64,000 nucleotides of DNA, taken from contig NZ_JBHRZM010000002.1 in the NCBI RefSeq assembly GCF_042649585.1, positions 186,001 through 250,000 on the forward strand. The letters run 5' to 3'. Source of the stretch: Helicobacter_F equorum. GTDB taxonomy: Bacteria > Campylobacterota > Campylobacteria > Campylobacterales > Helicobacteraceae. The notes beneath the pieces are model-generated. The model was not told the DNA's origin, did not search any database, and saw only the letters and a program-made list of their open reading frames with translations. Below, piece after piece: positions 18,569 through 26,637 of the stretch. The translations under genes and the position numbers were made by a program. How positions within the stretch are numbered: the first letter of the stretch is position 1; each line of letters begins with the position of its first letter.

Positions 18569-19135
18569 CTAGATAAAGTATTGTATAGGGATTTTTAGGA
18601 CTACTTTTTTTGGTTGAGTAAGTAACTCTATAGTACTCATTGCATCTTGTGTGTTTGTATGGGATTGTATAGGATAGGTTAAACCACCAGCATGCACGTC
18701 TTGAGGAAAAAATATCCCCAAAATTCCACTATGAAAAAAGAAATGATGGGGTGGTGTAATTGATTTGGCATAGACAATAAGGTCTTTGGATTCATCATAT
18801 GGTGTAAGGGGAATAAAATCTTTGATATAGCCTACTTCAAAACATTCTGATCCCTCTACACATAGCTGAAAATCCACAAATTTTTTATGAGATTCATAAA
18901 ATGCTTCCGTATGAGGCTTTAGAGGATACGTTTGCTCAATGGCGCGTATATTTCCTCCTAACTCATATGTAAATTCTACGCGAGCATTTTCTTTTGTACT
19001 CGCAAGTGCATTGATGCGCTTATACACTACAGAATCTATCGTAAGTGCTTGTGCAAGGTAGTTTTTTACTTCCATAAGTGATGGATAGAGTGCAAAAAAA
19101 GATTCAAATTGCCTAAAATCTCCAACAAGTGCCAT
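18569..19135 (-). CDS. YhcH/YjgK/YiaL family protein
   Basis: 188-residue cupin-like protein of the EbgC/YhcH family, whose members are tied to sugar metabolism (sialic acid, evolved beta-galactosidase regulation). Family features seen: the His-containing KPHTEAFYESHKKFVDFQLCVEG segment in two parts, then FFHSGILGIFFPQDVHAGG with the conserved PxDxHxP-like region. The substrate is unknown. It is convergent with gmd and divergent from the DUF3943-type gene. No partner gene is obvious. Confidence 0.75.
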   Translation of the reverse strand: MALVGDFRQFESFFALYPSLMEVKNYLAQALTIDSVVYKRINALASTKENARVEFTYELGGNIRAIEQTYPLKPHTEAFYESHKKFVDFQLCVEGSECFEVGYIKDFIPLTPYDESKDLIVYAKSITPPHHFFFHSGILGIFFPQDVHAGGLTYPIQSHTNTQDAMSTIELLTQPKKVVLKIPIQYFI

Positions 19136-19246
19136 ATGTAATTCCTTTTTGTTCAGAATTATAGCATGTTGTGTATTATTGCATTAGGCAAAAGATAGTA
19201 AAATGCGACCTTTCTTGAAAGATTTTGTGTAATATAAGGTTGGCTT

Positions 19247-19966
19247 TTGTTGCGGTGTATGTTTATATCATTATTGCTTATAGCCACGCTGTATACACAA
19301 TCGAGTATAGATTATAGTAAATTACAATTACATTCAGATTCACAACAAAATGCATCGTATGTAGCCTTGAGTAGCGGTGTCTTATTGGTGGGTTCTATAG
19401 GTGGCGCAGTGATTTTGTATTTCATGCCCCAAAGCGTAACACATTGGAATAAGGAAGATATTTACAATCTTGACACAAACTATAAGGATCACGTTTCAAA
19501 TGTGCTTGTAGCTGATAGAGATGATTGGTTTTTAAACTGGATTACGCATCCTTATTGGGGTAGTGTATATTATATGCAACCTCGCAAAGCTGGGTATGGA
19601 TGGTTTGATAGTGCACTATTTTCATTTGCAACAAGCGCATTGTTTTGGGAATTTGGTATTGAAGCCTTTGCAGAAGTGCCTAGCTGGCAAGATCTTGTTG
19701 TTACTCCTGCTTTTGGTGCAATACTTGGTGAAATGTTTTATCAAGCGAGTATATATATTTATGCCAATGATCGCACCTTGTTGCATTCGCGATTTTTAGG
19801 AAATTTCGCTCTTATCCTTATGGATCCTGTTGGTTCATTTATCGAATTGATGAGGCTTGATGAGCGTTTTGGGGTAGATAAAAATGTTTTTTATACACGT
19901 CTTAGCCCTCTTCGTTCAAGACAGGGAAGTAATGGCGTGATGTTAAGTTTGCATTATGCATTTTAA
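19247..19966 (+). CDS. DUF3943-type putative outer-membrane protein
   Basis: 239 residues with an N-terminal signal (about 1-18) and a hydrophobic stretch at about 35-60. The central pattern (THPYWGSVYYMQPRKAGYGWFDS, ending in SALFWEFGIEAF) is the kind I associate with DUF3943 proteins. A TTG start at 19247 is suggested by AAGG seven bases upstream; an ATG four codons later is the alternative. Function unknown. The predicted C-terminal Phe (HYAF) fits an outer-membrane barrel end. Confidence 0.6.
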   Translation: MLRCMFISLLLIATLYTQSSIDYSKLQLHSDSQQNASYVALSSGVLLVGSIGGAVILYFMPQSVTHWNKEDIYNLDTNYKDHVSNVLVADRDDWFLNWITHPYWGSVYYMQPRKAGYGWFDSALFSFATSALFWEFGIEAFAEVPSWQDLVVTPAFGAILGEMFYQASIYIYANDRTLLHSRFLGNFALILMDPVGSFIELMRLDERFGVDKNVFYTRLSPLRSRQGSNGVMLSLHYAF

Positions 19967-19990
19967 AATATTTTGATACAAAGGAAAAAT

Positions 19991-20593
19991 ATGCGTTTTG
20001 AAGTGTCACAAAAAGCTAAGCTCCCTACAAAATATGGAGTGTTTTGGATTCAGAGTTTTAAGGAATATGAGGAAGATTTTGATACACAAAAAGTAATATG
20101 TCCTAAAGAGCATTTAGTGGTATTTACGCAACATCTTGGTGAGATTCCATTGGTGCGTTTGCATTCTGAATGTCTCACTGGCGATGTATTTGGATCATTA
20201 AAGTGTGATTGTGGTGAAGAGTTGGCGCATTCTATGCGAGCTATCCAAGCTAATAAGCAAGGTGGCATGCTTTTATATCTACGTCAAGAAGGTAGAGGCA
20301 TAGGGCTTTTTAATAAGGTTAATGCCTACGCATTGCAAGATAAAGGCTTAGATACAATTGAGGCAAATTTAGAGCTTGGTTTGCCTAGTGATTGTAGAAA
20401 TTATGAGATTGTGGGAGCAATTTTTAAAACTTTTGGGATAGAAGAAATTGAGCTTTTAACAAATAATCCTCTTAAAGTAGATTCTCTTGCGCAATATGCT
20501 AAGGTGAGCAGGCAAAGTATTATTGTTGGTTGTAACGAACACAATAAGCAATACTTAGAGGTCAAAAAGAATAAAATGGGGCATATGCTTTAG
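19991..20593 (+). CDS. ribA: GTP cyclohydrolase II
   Basis: First committed step of riboflavin synthesis: GTP to 2,5-diamino-6-ribosylamino-4(3H)-pyrimidinone 5'-phosphate with formate and pyrophosphate release. 200 residues from the ATG at 19991, which follows AAGGA at a good distance. The zinc-binding cysteines are in ECLTGDVFGSLKCDCGEEL, and LRQEGRGIGL is the catalytic segment. Stand-alone, not fused to RibB. It precedes the molybdenum cofactor group; a ribA next to mog/moa genes is also seen in H. pylori. Confidence 0.93.
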   Translation: MRFEVSQKAKLPTKYGVFWIQSFKEYEEDFDTQKVICPKEHLVVFTQHLGEIPLVRLHSECLTGDVFGSLKCDCGEELAHSMRAIQANKQGGMLLYLRQEGRGIGLFNKVNAYALQDKGLDTIEANLELGLPSDCRNYEIVGAIFKTFGIEEIELLTNNPLKVDSLAQYAKVSRQSIIVGCNEHNKQYLEVKKNKMGHML

Positions 20594-20664
20594 GCTACTT
20601 TAATAATAGACTAAGATAAATAGCCTACAATACAACTCCCTAATATTTGCAAAAAGGATAAGAT

Positions 20665-21921
20665 ATGCGCGCGATGATTGGCTATGATGAGGCTGTGGAG
20701 ATCTTGCGTAATGTCCCCGTGCATACACTTCCTAGCCAAAAGGTTATTTTCACTCAGGCACTTAATCGTTATCTTGCTCAAGATGTTTTTGCTTCCAAAA
20801 ATATCCCACCTTTTCCCACTTCTAGCATGGATGGTTATGCGATTTCTAGTGCTTATATAGAGACTTTACGCACAAAAGGATTAACTATTCAAGCCACAAA
20901 TAATGCTGGTATAGAACAAGAATTTAACATACAACCTGCCCATACTATCCGCACCTACACGGGATCGCGTATGCCAAATGGTGCAGATACGATTATTTTG
21001 TGTGAAGATATTACAGAAATACAAATGCAAGACACAAAGCTTGTGTACCTAAAAGATCCAACACAGACTATCAAGCCCACACAATGGGTGCGTCAGGTAG
21101 GTGAAAATTACACCAAAGGACAGAAGCTCTTAGAATCTGGCACACGCATCACACCTTTTGAGATAGGACTTCTTGCAGATCTTAATCAAGTTTTTGTGCA
21201 AGTCGTGCAGAAACCCAAAGTCGGGATTTTAAGCATAGGTGATGAGATTCTTGAAGTGGGTGAAGAGAGTGATAGGACTAATGCATTACGGAGTGTCAAT
21301 AATCATTTACTCAATGCACTTGTGGAAACTTTTGGAGGTGAGGGCATACTATATCCACAAGTTGGTGATGATAGAGATTCTATACGCGCACTTTATCGCC
21401 AAGCCTTGAAACAATGCGATATATTACTTACCACAGGTGGTATGAGCGTGGGGGATTTTGATTTTACCAAAGACATTATGGCTCAAGAAACAGAAATGAT
21501 TTTTAAGGGTGTGCGATTAAAACCCGGTAAGCCCGTAGCATACGGAATCTACTCTCGCGGAGAGAAACAAACGCATGTCTTTGGATTACCCGGTTATCCA
21601 AATTCTTGCGTAGCGACATTTTTGCTTTTTGCGCGGAAGATTCTTGCGCGTTTGTGTGGCACACAAACAAGAGAGCTTGTTTTGGAAGCGACTTTGCTTG
21701 ATGAAGCAGTGCGCGTAGATTCGCGTATGGAATTTCGTGCGTGCGATGTGGAAGTGCGTGATGGCAAATTGTATGCAAGTTTTGCAAGTAAAAAAACCTT
21801 GCAAAGCTCAATGATTGAGAATCTAGGCGCACACACGGCGTTTGCGATTTTGCAAGAGGGAGGCGAGAGCTTGCCAAAGGGTGCAGTTGTGCCATTATTA
21901 GTGTTTCGTGATTTTATATAA
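20665..21921 (+). CDS. moeA: Molybdopterin molybdenumtransferase MoeA
   Basis: Inserts molybdate into adenylated molybdopterin, the last step of Mo-cofactor formation. 418 residues. Conserved elements: SSMDGYAI near residue 52, the MoCF-domain TTGGMSVGDFDF, and FGLPGYPNSC, where most MoeA proteins have GNP instead of GYP. It opens a tight plus-strand run moeA-moaD-moaE-mobB-mog. The ATG follows AAGGATAAG. Confidence 0.92.
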   Translation: MRAMIGYDEAVEILRNVPVHTLPSQKVIFTQALNRYLAQDVFASKNIPPFPTSSMDGYAISSAYIETLRTKGLTIQATNNAGIEQEFNIQPAHTIRTYTGSRMPNGADTIILCEDITEIQMQDTKLVYLKDPTQTIKPTQWVRQVGENYTKGQKLLESGTRITPFEIGLLADLNQVFVQVVQKPKVGILSIGDEILEVGEESDRTNALRSVNNHLLNALVETFGGEGILYPQVGDDRDSIRALYRQALKQCDILLTTGGMSVGDFDFTKDIMAQETEMIFKGVRLKPGKPVAYGIYSRGEKQTHVFGLPGYPNSCVATFLLFARKILARLCGTQTRELVLEATLLDEAVRVDSRMEFRACDVEVRDGKLYASFASKKTLQSSMIENLGAHTAFAILQEGGESLPKGAVVPLLVFRDFI

Positions 21922-21942
21922 ATTTAGCATTAGGGGGAAATA

Positions 21943-22167
21943 ATGATACGCGTGGAGTTTTTAGGACCTTTAAGCACACAAGCACCACTTGAATTAGAGG
22001 TGAAAGATATGCGAGAATTAAGGGAAGTTCTTGCCCAAAAACCAGAGCTTAGTAAATGGCTACAAATCTGTGCCATAGCAGTAAATGATGAGATTATCAA
22101 AGATGACAATTTTGCACTTAAAAGTGGTGATAAGATTCTGATTTTGCCTCCTGTATGTGGTGGATAA
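21943..22167 (+). CDS. moaD: Molybdopterin synthase sulfur-carrier subunit MoaD
   Basis: Ubiquitin-like sulfur carrier whose C-terminal Gly-Gly is thiocarboxylated and donates sulfur to cyclic pyranopterin monophosphate in the MoaD2-MoaE2 complex. 74 residues ending in PPVCGG, so the reactive end is intact. Its TAA stop shares one base with the moaE ATG (TAATG), implying coupled translation with its partner. Confidence 0.93.
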   Translation: MIRVEFLGPLSTQAPLELEVKDMRELREVLAQKPELSKWLQICAIAVNDEIIKDDNFALKSGDKILILPPVCGG

Positions 22168-22715
22168 TGCAAGATTTAACCCTTTATAATGGTCCTTTGC
22201 CAACGACAAAAATTTATACACAATGGGAGAATGTTGCACGAGAGAAAAATTGTGGTGCATTGTGTGTTTTTACCGGTATTGTGCGTCAAGAAGAATCTAA
22301 AGAAGGTTTCCAAAGGGATTCTAAAGCACAACCTAACACAGAATCTCATGCACATACACAATCCCACGGAGGCATAGATTCTCATAATCCTTGCGCAAAT
22401 ATGGTAAATGCTTTAAGCTTTGAAGTGTATGAGCCATTGTTGCATAAGTGGTTTGAAGTTTGGCAAATAAAAGCAAAGAAAATGGGTGCGGTGTTGCTTA
22501 TGGCACATTCTGTAGGCGATGTTTCCCATACACAAAGTTCTTATATGTGTGCAGTGATTTCAAAGCATCGTCGTGTAGCTCTTGGGTTGTATGAAGAGTT
22601 TATCGAAGATTTTAAGGCAAATGCACCCATTTGGAAATATGATATTATTGATGGACAAAAAGTTTTTGCCCTAAGTCGTAGTATGCCTATTAATGGCAGT
22701 GGAGTGCTTAGTTAA
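22167..22715 (+). CDS. moaE: Molybdopterin synthase catalytic subunit MoaE with His-rich insertion
   Basis: Large subunit of molybdopterin synthase, accepting sulfur from MoaD. 182 residues, about 30-35 longer than usual. The core is present: GALCVFTGIVR, ALSFEVYE, SSYMCAVISKHRR and APIWKYDI with the active-site Lys. The extra residues sit between GIVRQEE and VNALSF (about residues 42-77) and are rich in Ser, His, Asn and Gln. The insertion's DNA is unusually dense in AGAATCT/AGATTCT. The ATG at 22167 overlaps the moaD stop and the TAA overlaps the mobB ATG. Confidence 0.9.
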   Translation: MQDLTLYNGPLPTTKIYTQWENVAREKNCGALCVFTGIVRQEESKEGFQRDSKAQPNTESHAHTQSHGGIDSHNPCANMVNALSFEVYEPLLHKWFEVWQIKAKKMGAVLLMAHSVGDVSHTQSSYMCAVISKHRRVALGLYEEFIEDFKANAPIWKYDIIDGQKVFALSRSMPINGSGVLS

Positions 22716-23257
22716 TGCCAAAAATCGTAGCTTTTAGCGGTAAAAGCAATAGTGGCAAGACTACACTTATTTGTGCTATTGCTGAAATATTGCGCAGTGA
22801 GGGCAAACGTGTCGCAATTATCAAGCATGATCCTAAGGATAAAGCGGAGTTTGATACGCAAGGTAAGAAAGGTGGCAAAGATAGCTATAAGTTTTCTTGC
22901 GTGGCACAATATGTTGCAGTGATTTCTCCAAAAAAGAGTGCGATTTTTGGATTTTGTGATGATATAGCCCCTAGCACTGAATCTGTAAGTGCGTATGAAT
23001 TACGCGAGTTTCATCGTGCATTAGAGTTTTTTAATGAATGTGATTATGTTTTTATCGAGGGGCTTAAGTCCTTGCCTTATAAGCGCATCATTGTGGCGCG
23101 TCAAGAGTTAGATAGGCGATATTTATCTTATGGCGTTGCGATTGCTATGGATTTGGCATTGCAAAAGCGTGTGGATAAGAATATGTTAGGAGGTTTAGAA
23201 ATTTTAGATCTTAACAATCCGCGTGAAATTATAGATTTTATCAATAAGGGGTGTTGA
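22715..23257 (+). CDS. mobB: Molybdopterin-guanine dinucleotide biosynthesis protein MobB
   Basis: GTP-binding adaptor that aids MobA in forming the guanine dinucleotide cofactor used by formate dehydrogenase, nitrate and biotin/TMAO-type reductases. 180 residues with P-loop SGKSNSGKTT at residues 8-17 and the family's IIKHDPKDKAEFDTQGKK in the N-terminal third. Start and stop overlap moaE and mog by one base each. Confidence 0.9.
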   Translation: MPKIVAFSGKSNSGKTTLICAIAEILRSEGKRVAIIKHDPKDKAEFDTQGKKGGKDSYKFSCVAQYVAVISPKKSAIFGFCDDIAPSTESVSAYELREFHRALEFFNECDYVFIEGLKSLPYKRIIVARQELDRRYLSYGVAIAMDLALQKRVDKNMLGGLEILDLNNPREIIDFINKGC

Positions 23258-23787
23258 TGCAAACAATTAAAATAGGCATTTTGGTATCTTCTGATCGTGC
23301 TTCTAGTGGTGTGTATGAGGATATTTCTGGTAAGGCAATTAAAGAAGTGCTAAGCAGTTTTATTGCAAATGAATGTGTCTTTGTGTATGAAGTGGTGAGT
23401 GATGATTTTGCGCCATTGCAATCTGTGCTAAAAAAAATGTGTGATGAGGACAAATGTGATTTGGTCGTTACCACAGGTGGCACGGGACCCGCACCACGCG
23501 ATATTATCCCTGAAGTTACGCAGAGTGTGTGTGAAAAAATGCTACCGGGTTTTGGGGAGCAAATGCGTGCGGTGAGTTTGCAGTATGTGCCCACCGCGAT
23601 TCTCTCTCGCCAAAGTGCTGGTGTGCGAGGTAAAAGTCTCATATTAAATCTCCCTGGTAAGCCAAAGAGCATTAAAGAATGCCTAGAGGCAGTATTTCCG
23701 GCTATTCCATATTGCATAGATTTAATAGGCGGGGCGTATATCGAGCCAAATACGCAAGTTATCACGGCGTTTCGCCCAAAATCTTAA
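23257..23787 (+). CDS. mog: Molybdopterin adenylyltransferase (Mog/MoaB family)
   Basis: Adenylylates molybdopterin before molybdenum insertion by MoeA. 176 residues. Family signature TTGGTGPAPRDIIPEVT near residue 73 and NLPGKPKSIKECLEA toward the end. The ATG at 23257 shares a base with the mobB stop (TGATG), with AAGGGG a few bases upstream. It closes the cofactor operon; the glycosyltransferase gene starts 19 bases later and may be co-transcribed. Confidence 0.9.
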   Translation: MQTIKIGILVSSDRASSGVYEDISGKAIKEVLSSFIANECVFVYEVVSDDFAPLQSVLKKMCDEDKCDLVVTTGGTGPAPRDIIPEVTQSVCEKMLPGFGEQMRAVSLQYVPTAILSRQSAGVRGKSLILNLPGKPKSIKECLEAVFPAIPYCIDLIGGAYIEPNTQVITAFRPKS

Positions 23788-23806
23788 AATGGAACAAGGA
23801 GAAAGC

Positions 23807-24927
23807 ATGTTTAAAGATTTATCTAGGAATTTGATATTTTATACAAAAAAATATATCTATAAGTTGTTATTGAAATGGATTTTCCCAAAAAAATGGAGCA
23901 TGTATCTTAAAAGAAAATTTGGCATTCCTGAGTATCGAGTTTCTTATAAGGAGGTTGATATATACGTCCCCAAAGCAGTGTTAGATTTTATGCATACACA
24001 CGTACCTATGGATATAAATCCTTTTAAACATTCATATAAAACACAATTGCAACCTACACCATTGCACGAGATTCTTGCTAACAAAACTTCTTTTACTCCC
24101 CCCCCCCTAATAGCTTAGAGGATTTGCAAGCCAAAGCCAAACTCGCGCATACAAAAGTAAGACATAAGGGATATTTTGAACTCGATCCAGATTCATCTAA
24201 TCCCAAATCTCCACGCAATCCTTGGGCATATTTACGCGTAAAAAATGAAGCTCACACGCTTAGGGCGAGTTTGTATTCTATTTTGCCAGCAATACAAAGA
24301 GGTGTGATAGGGTATAATGATTGTGATGATGGGAGTGAGGAGATTATTCTAGAATTTTGCGCGGCGTTTCCAAGCTTTATCCCTGTGAAATATCCGTTTA
24401 GCGTGGATATTTATGAGCCACAAAAAGAGGAAAATAAGCTGTATTCTTATTACAATTATGTGCTAAGTGTGATTCCAAAAGATGAATGGTTTACTAAAAT
24501 CGATGTAGATCACATTTATCATTCCCAAAAGCTTTATAAGAGCTTGTATCTGTTGAAAAAGCCTTGGGAAGTCTTAATATGGAGCGTGTTAGATTTTGAT
24601 ATAAGTGATAATAAAGTGTATGCTAGAGATATGAAATGTCGCAGAGAGTATGATCATTGGGTATGTTTGAGATCCAAAATTCATTTTCGTGAAGCAATGG
24701 CAGCATGGAATGGAATAGATTCAAAAAAGGGATCTTTTGAGGTGTGTTTATTGCCAACAACAAAGAGGTGTATTCTTCCAGAGCTTACAAATTGGCATTT
24801 TCCATTTATAAAAGATTCTCGTAAGATAGCTGTTAAAAATTATAAATGGCTCTTACCAAAAGAGTGGCATAGCCCAGAAATAGGAACAATGATAGATCCA
24901 ATTTATGTTAGATTCTATACTTATTGA
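23807..24927 (+). pseudogene. CgtA-like beta-1,4-GalNAc transferase, OFF by poly-C frameshift
   Basis: Two frames meet at a C10 tract. Joined by one extra C they give 373 residues. The second part (GYFELDPDSSNPKSPRNPWA, RVKNEAHTLRASLYSILPA, GVIGYNDCDDGSEEI, NKLYSYYNYV, KIDVDHIYH) closely follows Campylobacter jejuni CgtA, which adds GalNAc to lipooligosaccharide to form ganglioside mimics. The DVD in KIDVDH is the likely metal/nucleotide-sugar site. The C-terminal 100 residues differ from CgtA. The ATG at 23807 follows AAGGAG; the earlier ATG at 23789 lacks a site. As sequenced, translation stops at 24116-24118 after about 103 residues. The donor and acceptor are not certain. Confidence 0.82.
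24098..24107 (+). repeat. Poly-C tract (C10) in the CgtA-like gene
   Basis: Ten C within the coding sequence, between the N-terminal region and the conserved glycosyltransferase core. C10 leads to a stop nine bases later. C11 gives the continuous reading TPPPPNSLEDLQAKAK into the conserved core, and C8 would also be in frame. cgtA of C. jejuni is known to vary by a homopolymer tract, so phase variation is the natural reading. Confidence 0.88.
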
Positions 24928-24965
24928 AGAGCTTTGTAAGGATTTTGAATAACTTGAGAGTAAGG

Positions 24966-24989
24966 GCAATGGAGAAATGCCATTGCTTT
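24966..24989. terminator. Possible bidirectional terminator between cgtA-like gene and pgk
   Basis: A 7-bp inverted repeat GCAATGG / CCATTGC with a 7-base loop, followed on the plus strand by TTT, lies between two convergent genes. The U-run is short, so efficiency is doubtful. Confidence 0.45.
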
Positions 24990-25007
24990 GTGTATCGCAA
25001 TATGTGC

Positions 25008-26228
25008 TTAAGAATCTTTTTTGTCTAAAACTTCAAATGCTGGTAACACTTCGCCTTCTAGTAATTCCAAACTTGCACCACCACCTGTAGAAATAAAACT
25101 CATATTATCGCGTTCACCGGCTTTATCGATCGCATCGGCAGTATCACCACCACCAATGAGACTAAAGGCATAGGTATCGCTCACGGCGTGAGCAAGGCTA
25201 AAAGTCCCACGTGAAAATGCTCCAATCTCATAGATTCCTAAAGGTCCATTCCAAATGATTGTTTGAGAATCTCGCACTACTTCACCAAAAAGTCTCGTTG
25301 TAGCTGGTCCGATATCCACTGCCATATAGCCTTCTGGTATATCTTGAGCTGGTGTAACTTTAATATGCTCGTGTTTTTTAATATCATCAGTGCTTACAAC
25401 ATCTACGGGAAGATAAATTTTAACTTTCTTTTCTTTTGCAGTATCAAGAATCTTGCGTGCTTCGGCTACAAGATTATCTTCTACGAGAGATTTTTGCATA
25501 TCAAAGCCACGCGCTTTAAGAAATGTATTACTCATCGCACCGCCGATAATAATTTTATCTATAGAATCTAAGATATTATAGAGTAGGCTAAGTTTGGAGC
25601 TAACCTTACTTCCTCCTACGATAAGCAACACCGGCTTAAGCGGATTAGCCAAGGCTTTAGCAAATGAATCTATTTCTTTTTTAAGCAAAAGTCCCGCAAC
25701 TTTTTCTTTGACATATTTTGCAATTCCATAGGTGCTAGCGTGTGCTCTGTGGCTTGTGCCAAAAGCATCATTGACATACACATCACATAATGCGCCAAGT
25801 TTTTCTGAGAGCTCATCGCTATTTTTTTCTTCTCCCTCATAGTAGCGAATGTTTTCTAGTAAGATTACCGCATTTTCTGTGCTAATGCTCTCTTGCAAAA
25901 CTTTTACAGATTCTATGCTATCAGCAAATGCCACATCTTTACCCAAAAGGCGCTCAACGCGCTTAAGAATGTGTTTTAATGAAAATTCTGGAGTATGCCC
26001 CTTTGGTCGCCCCAAATGACTAACAAGTGTGATGTTTTTTGCACCATTATCAATGCAATAATTTATAGTAGGCAATGCCTCACGGATACGCGTATCATCA
26101 GAGATATTAAAATCATCATCCATTGGGACATTGAAATCCACGCGAATCAGCACACGCTTACCCTGCACATCTATGTCGCGTATGCTTTTTACGCCTTGCA
26201 TAAGTTGGATACCTGCTACTTGTTTCAT
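25008..26228 (-). CDS. pgk: Phosphoglycerate kinase
   Basis: Reversible phosphoryl transfer between 1,3-bisphosphoglycerate and ADP; in Helicobacter it probably works mainly in the gluconeogenic direction. About 406 residues. RVLIRVDFNVPMDD is the N-terminal signature, SHLGRPKG and the Gly-rich end IGGGDTADAID are intact. The ATG at 26228 is chosen because AAGGA lies six bases upstream; the ATG at 26234 touches that site. Confidence 0.95.
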   Translation of the reverse strand: MKQVAGIQLMQGVKSIRDIDVQGKRVLIRVDFNVPMDDDFNISDDTRIREALPTINYCIDNGAKNITLVSHLGRPKGHTPEFSLKHILKRVERLLGKDVAFADSIESVKVLQESISTENAVILLENIRYYEGEEKNSDELSEKLGALCDVYVNDAFGTSHRAHASTYGIAKYVKEKVAGLLLKKEIDSFAKALANPLKPVLLIVGGSKVSSKLSLLYNILDSIDKIIIGGAMSNTFLKARGFDMQKSLVEDNLVAEARKILDTAKEKKVKIYLPVDVVSTDDIKKHEHIKVTPAQDIPEGYMAVDIGPATTRLFGEVVRDSQTIIWNGPLGIYEIGAFSRGTFSLAHAVSDTYAFSLIGGGDTADAIDKAGERDNMSFISTGGGASLELLEGEVLPAFEVLDKKDS

Positions 26229-26259
26229 AATCATTCCTTTAGTATATTTTGTATGAAAT

Positions 26260-26265
26260 ATTGTA
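26260..26265 (-). promoter_or_regulatory. Likely pgk -10 element
   Basis: On the minus strand TACAAT is preceded by TGAGA, 32-37 bases upstream of the pgk start codon, in the gap after the HIT gene. It suggests pgk has its own promoter rather than relying on the upstream gene. Confidence 0.35.
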
Positions 26266-26286
26266 TCTCATCTTTGCTAGAAGAAG

Positions 26287-26610
26287 CTAAAAGCCCCTGA
26301 GTTTCTCACCACCAAGTATATGAAAATGTAAATGAGGCACTTCTTGTCCGCTATCTGTACCTATGTTACTTACGATTCTATAACCACTTTTGTCAATTCC
26401 TAAGACTTTGACTACTTCTTGGATAAACGCACTAAGCTCTCCCAAAAGCTTAGGATTTGCTTCTTGAAAGTCTTTGATACATTGTTTTGGAATCGCAAGA
26501 ACATGAATCTTTGCTTTTGGTGCGATATCATAAAATGCCAAAAATTGCTCATTTTCAAGCACTTTTTTACATGGAATCTCTCCAGCGACAATTTTTTCAA
26601 ATATAGTCAT
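26287..26610 (-). CDS. HIT-family (HINT-type) nucleotide phosphoramidase
   Basis: 107-residue histidine-triad protein. The C-terminal HLHFHILGG contains the His-x-His-x-His catalytic triad, and the N-terminal FEKIVAGEIPCKKV is typical of bacterial HINT proteins that hydrolyse adenosine phosphoramidates. Physiological substrate unknown. It stands between pgk and an antiporter on the same strand. Confidence 0.9.
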   Translation of the reverse strand: MTIFEKIVAGEIPCKKVLENEQFLAFYDIAPKAKIHVLAIPKQCIKDFQEANPKLLGELSAFIQEVVKVLGIDKSGYRIVSNIGTDSGQEVPHLHFHILGGEKLRGF

Positions 26611-26637
26611 TTTTGCTCCTTGTGTGAGAATGGAAAA

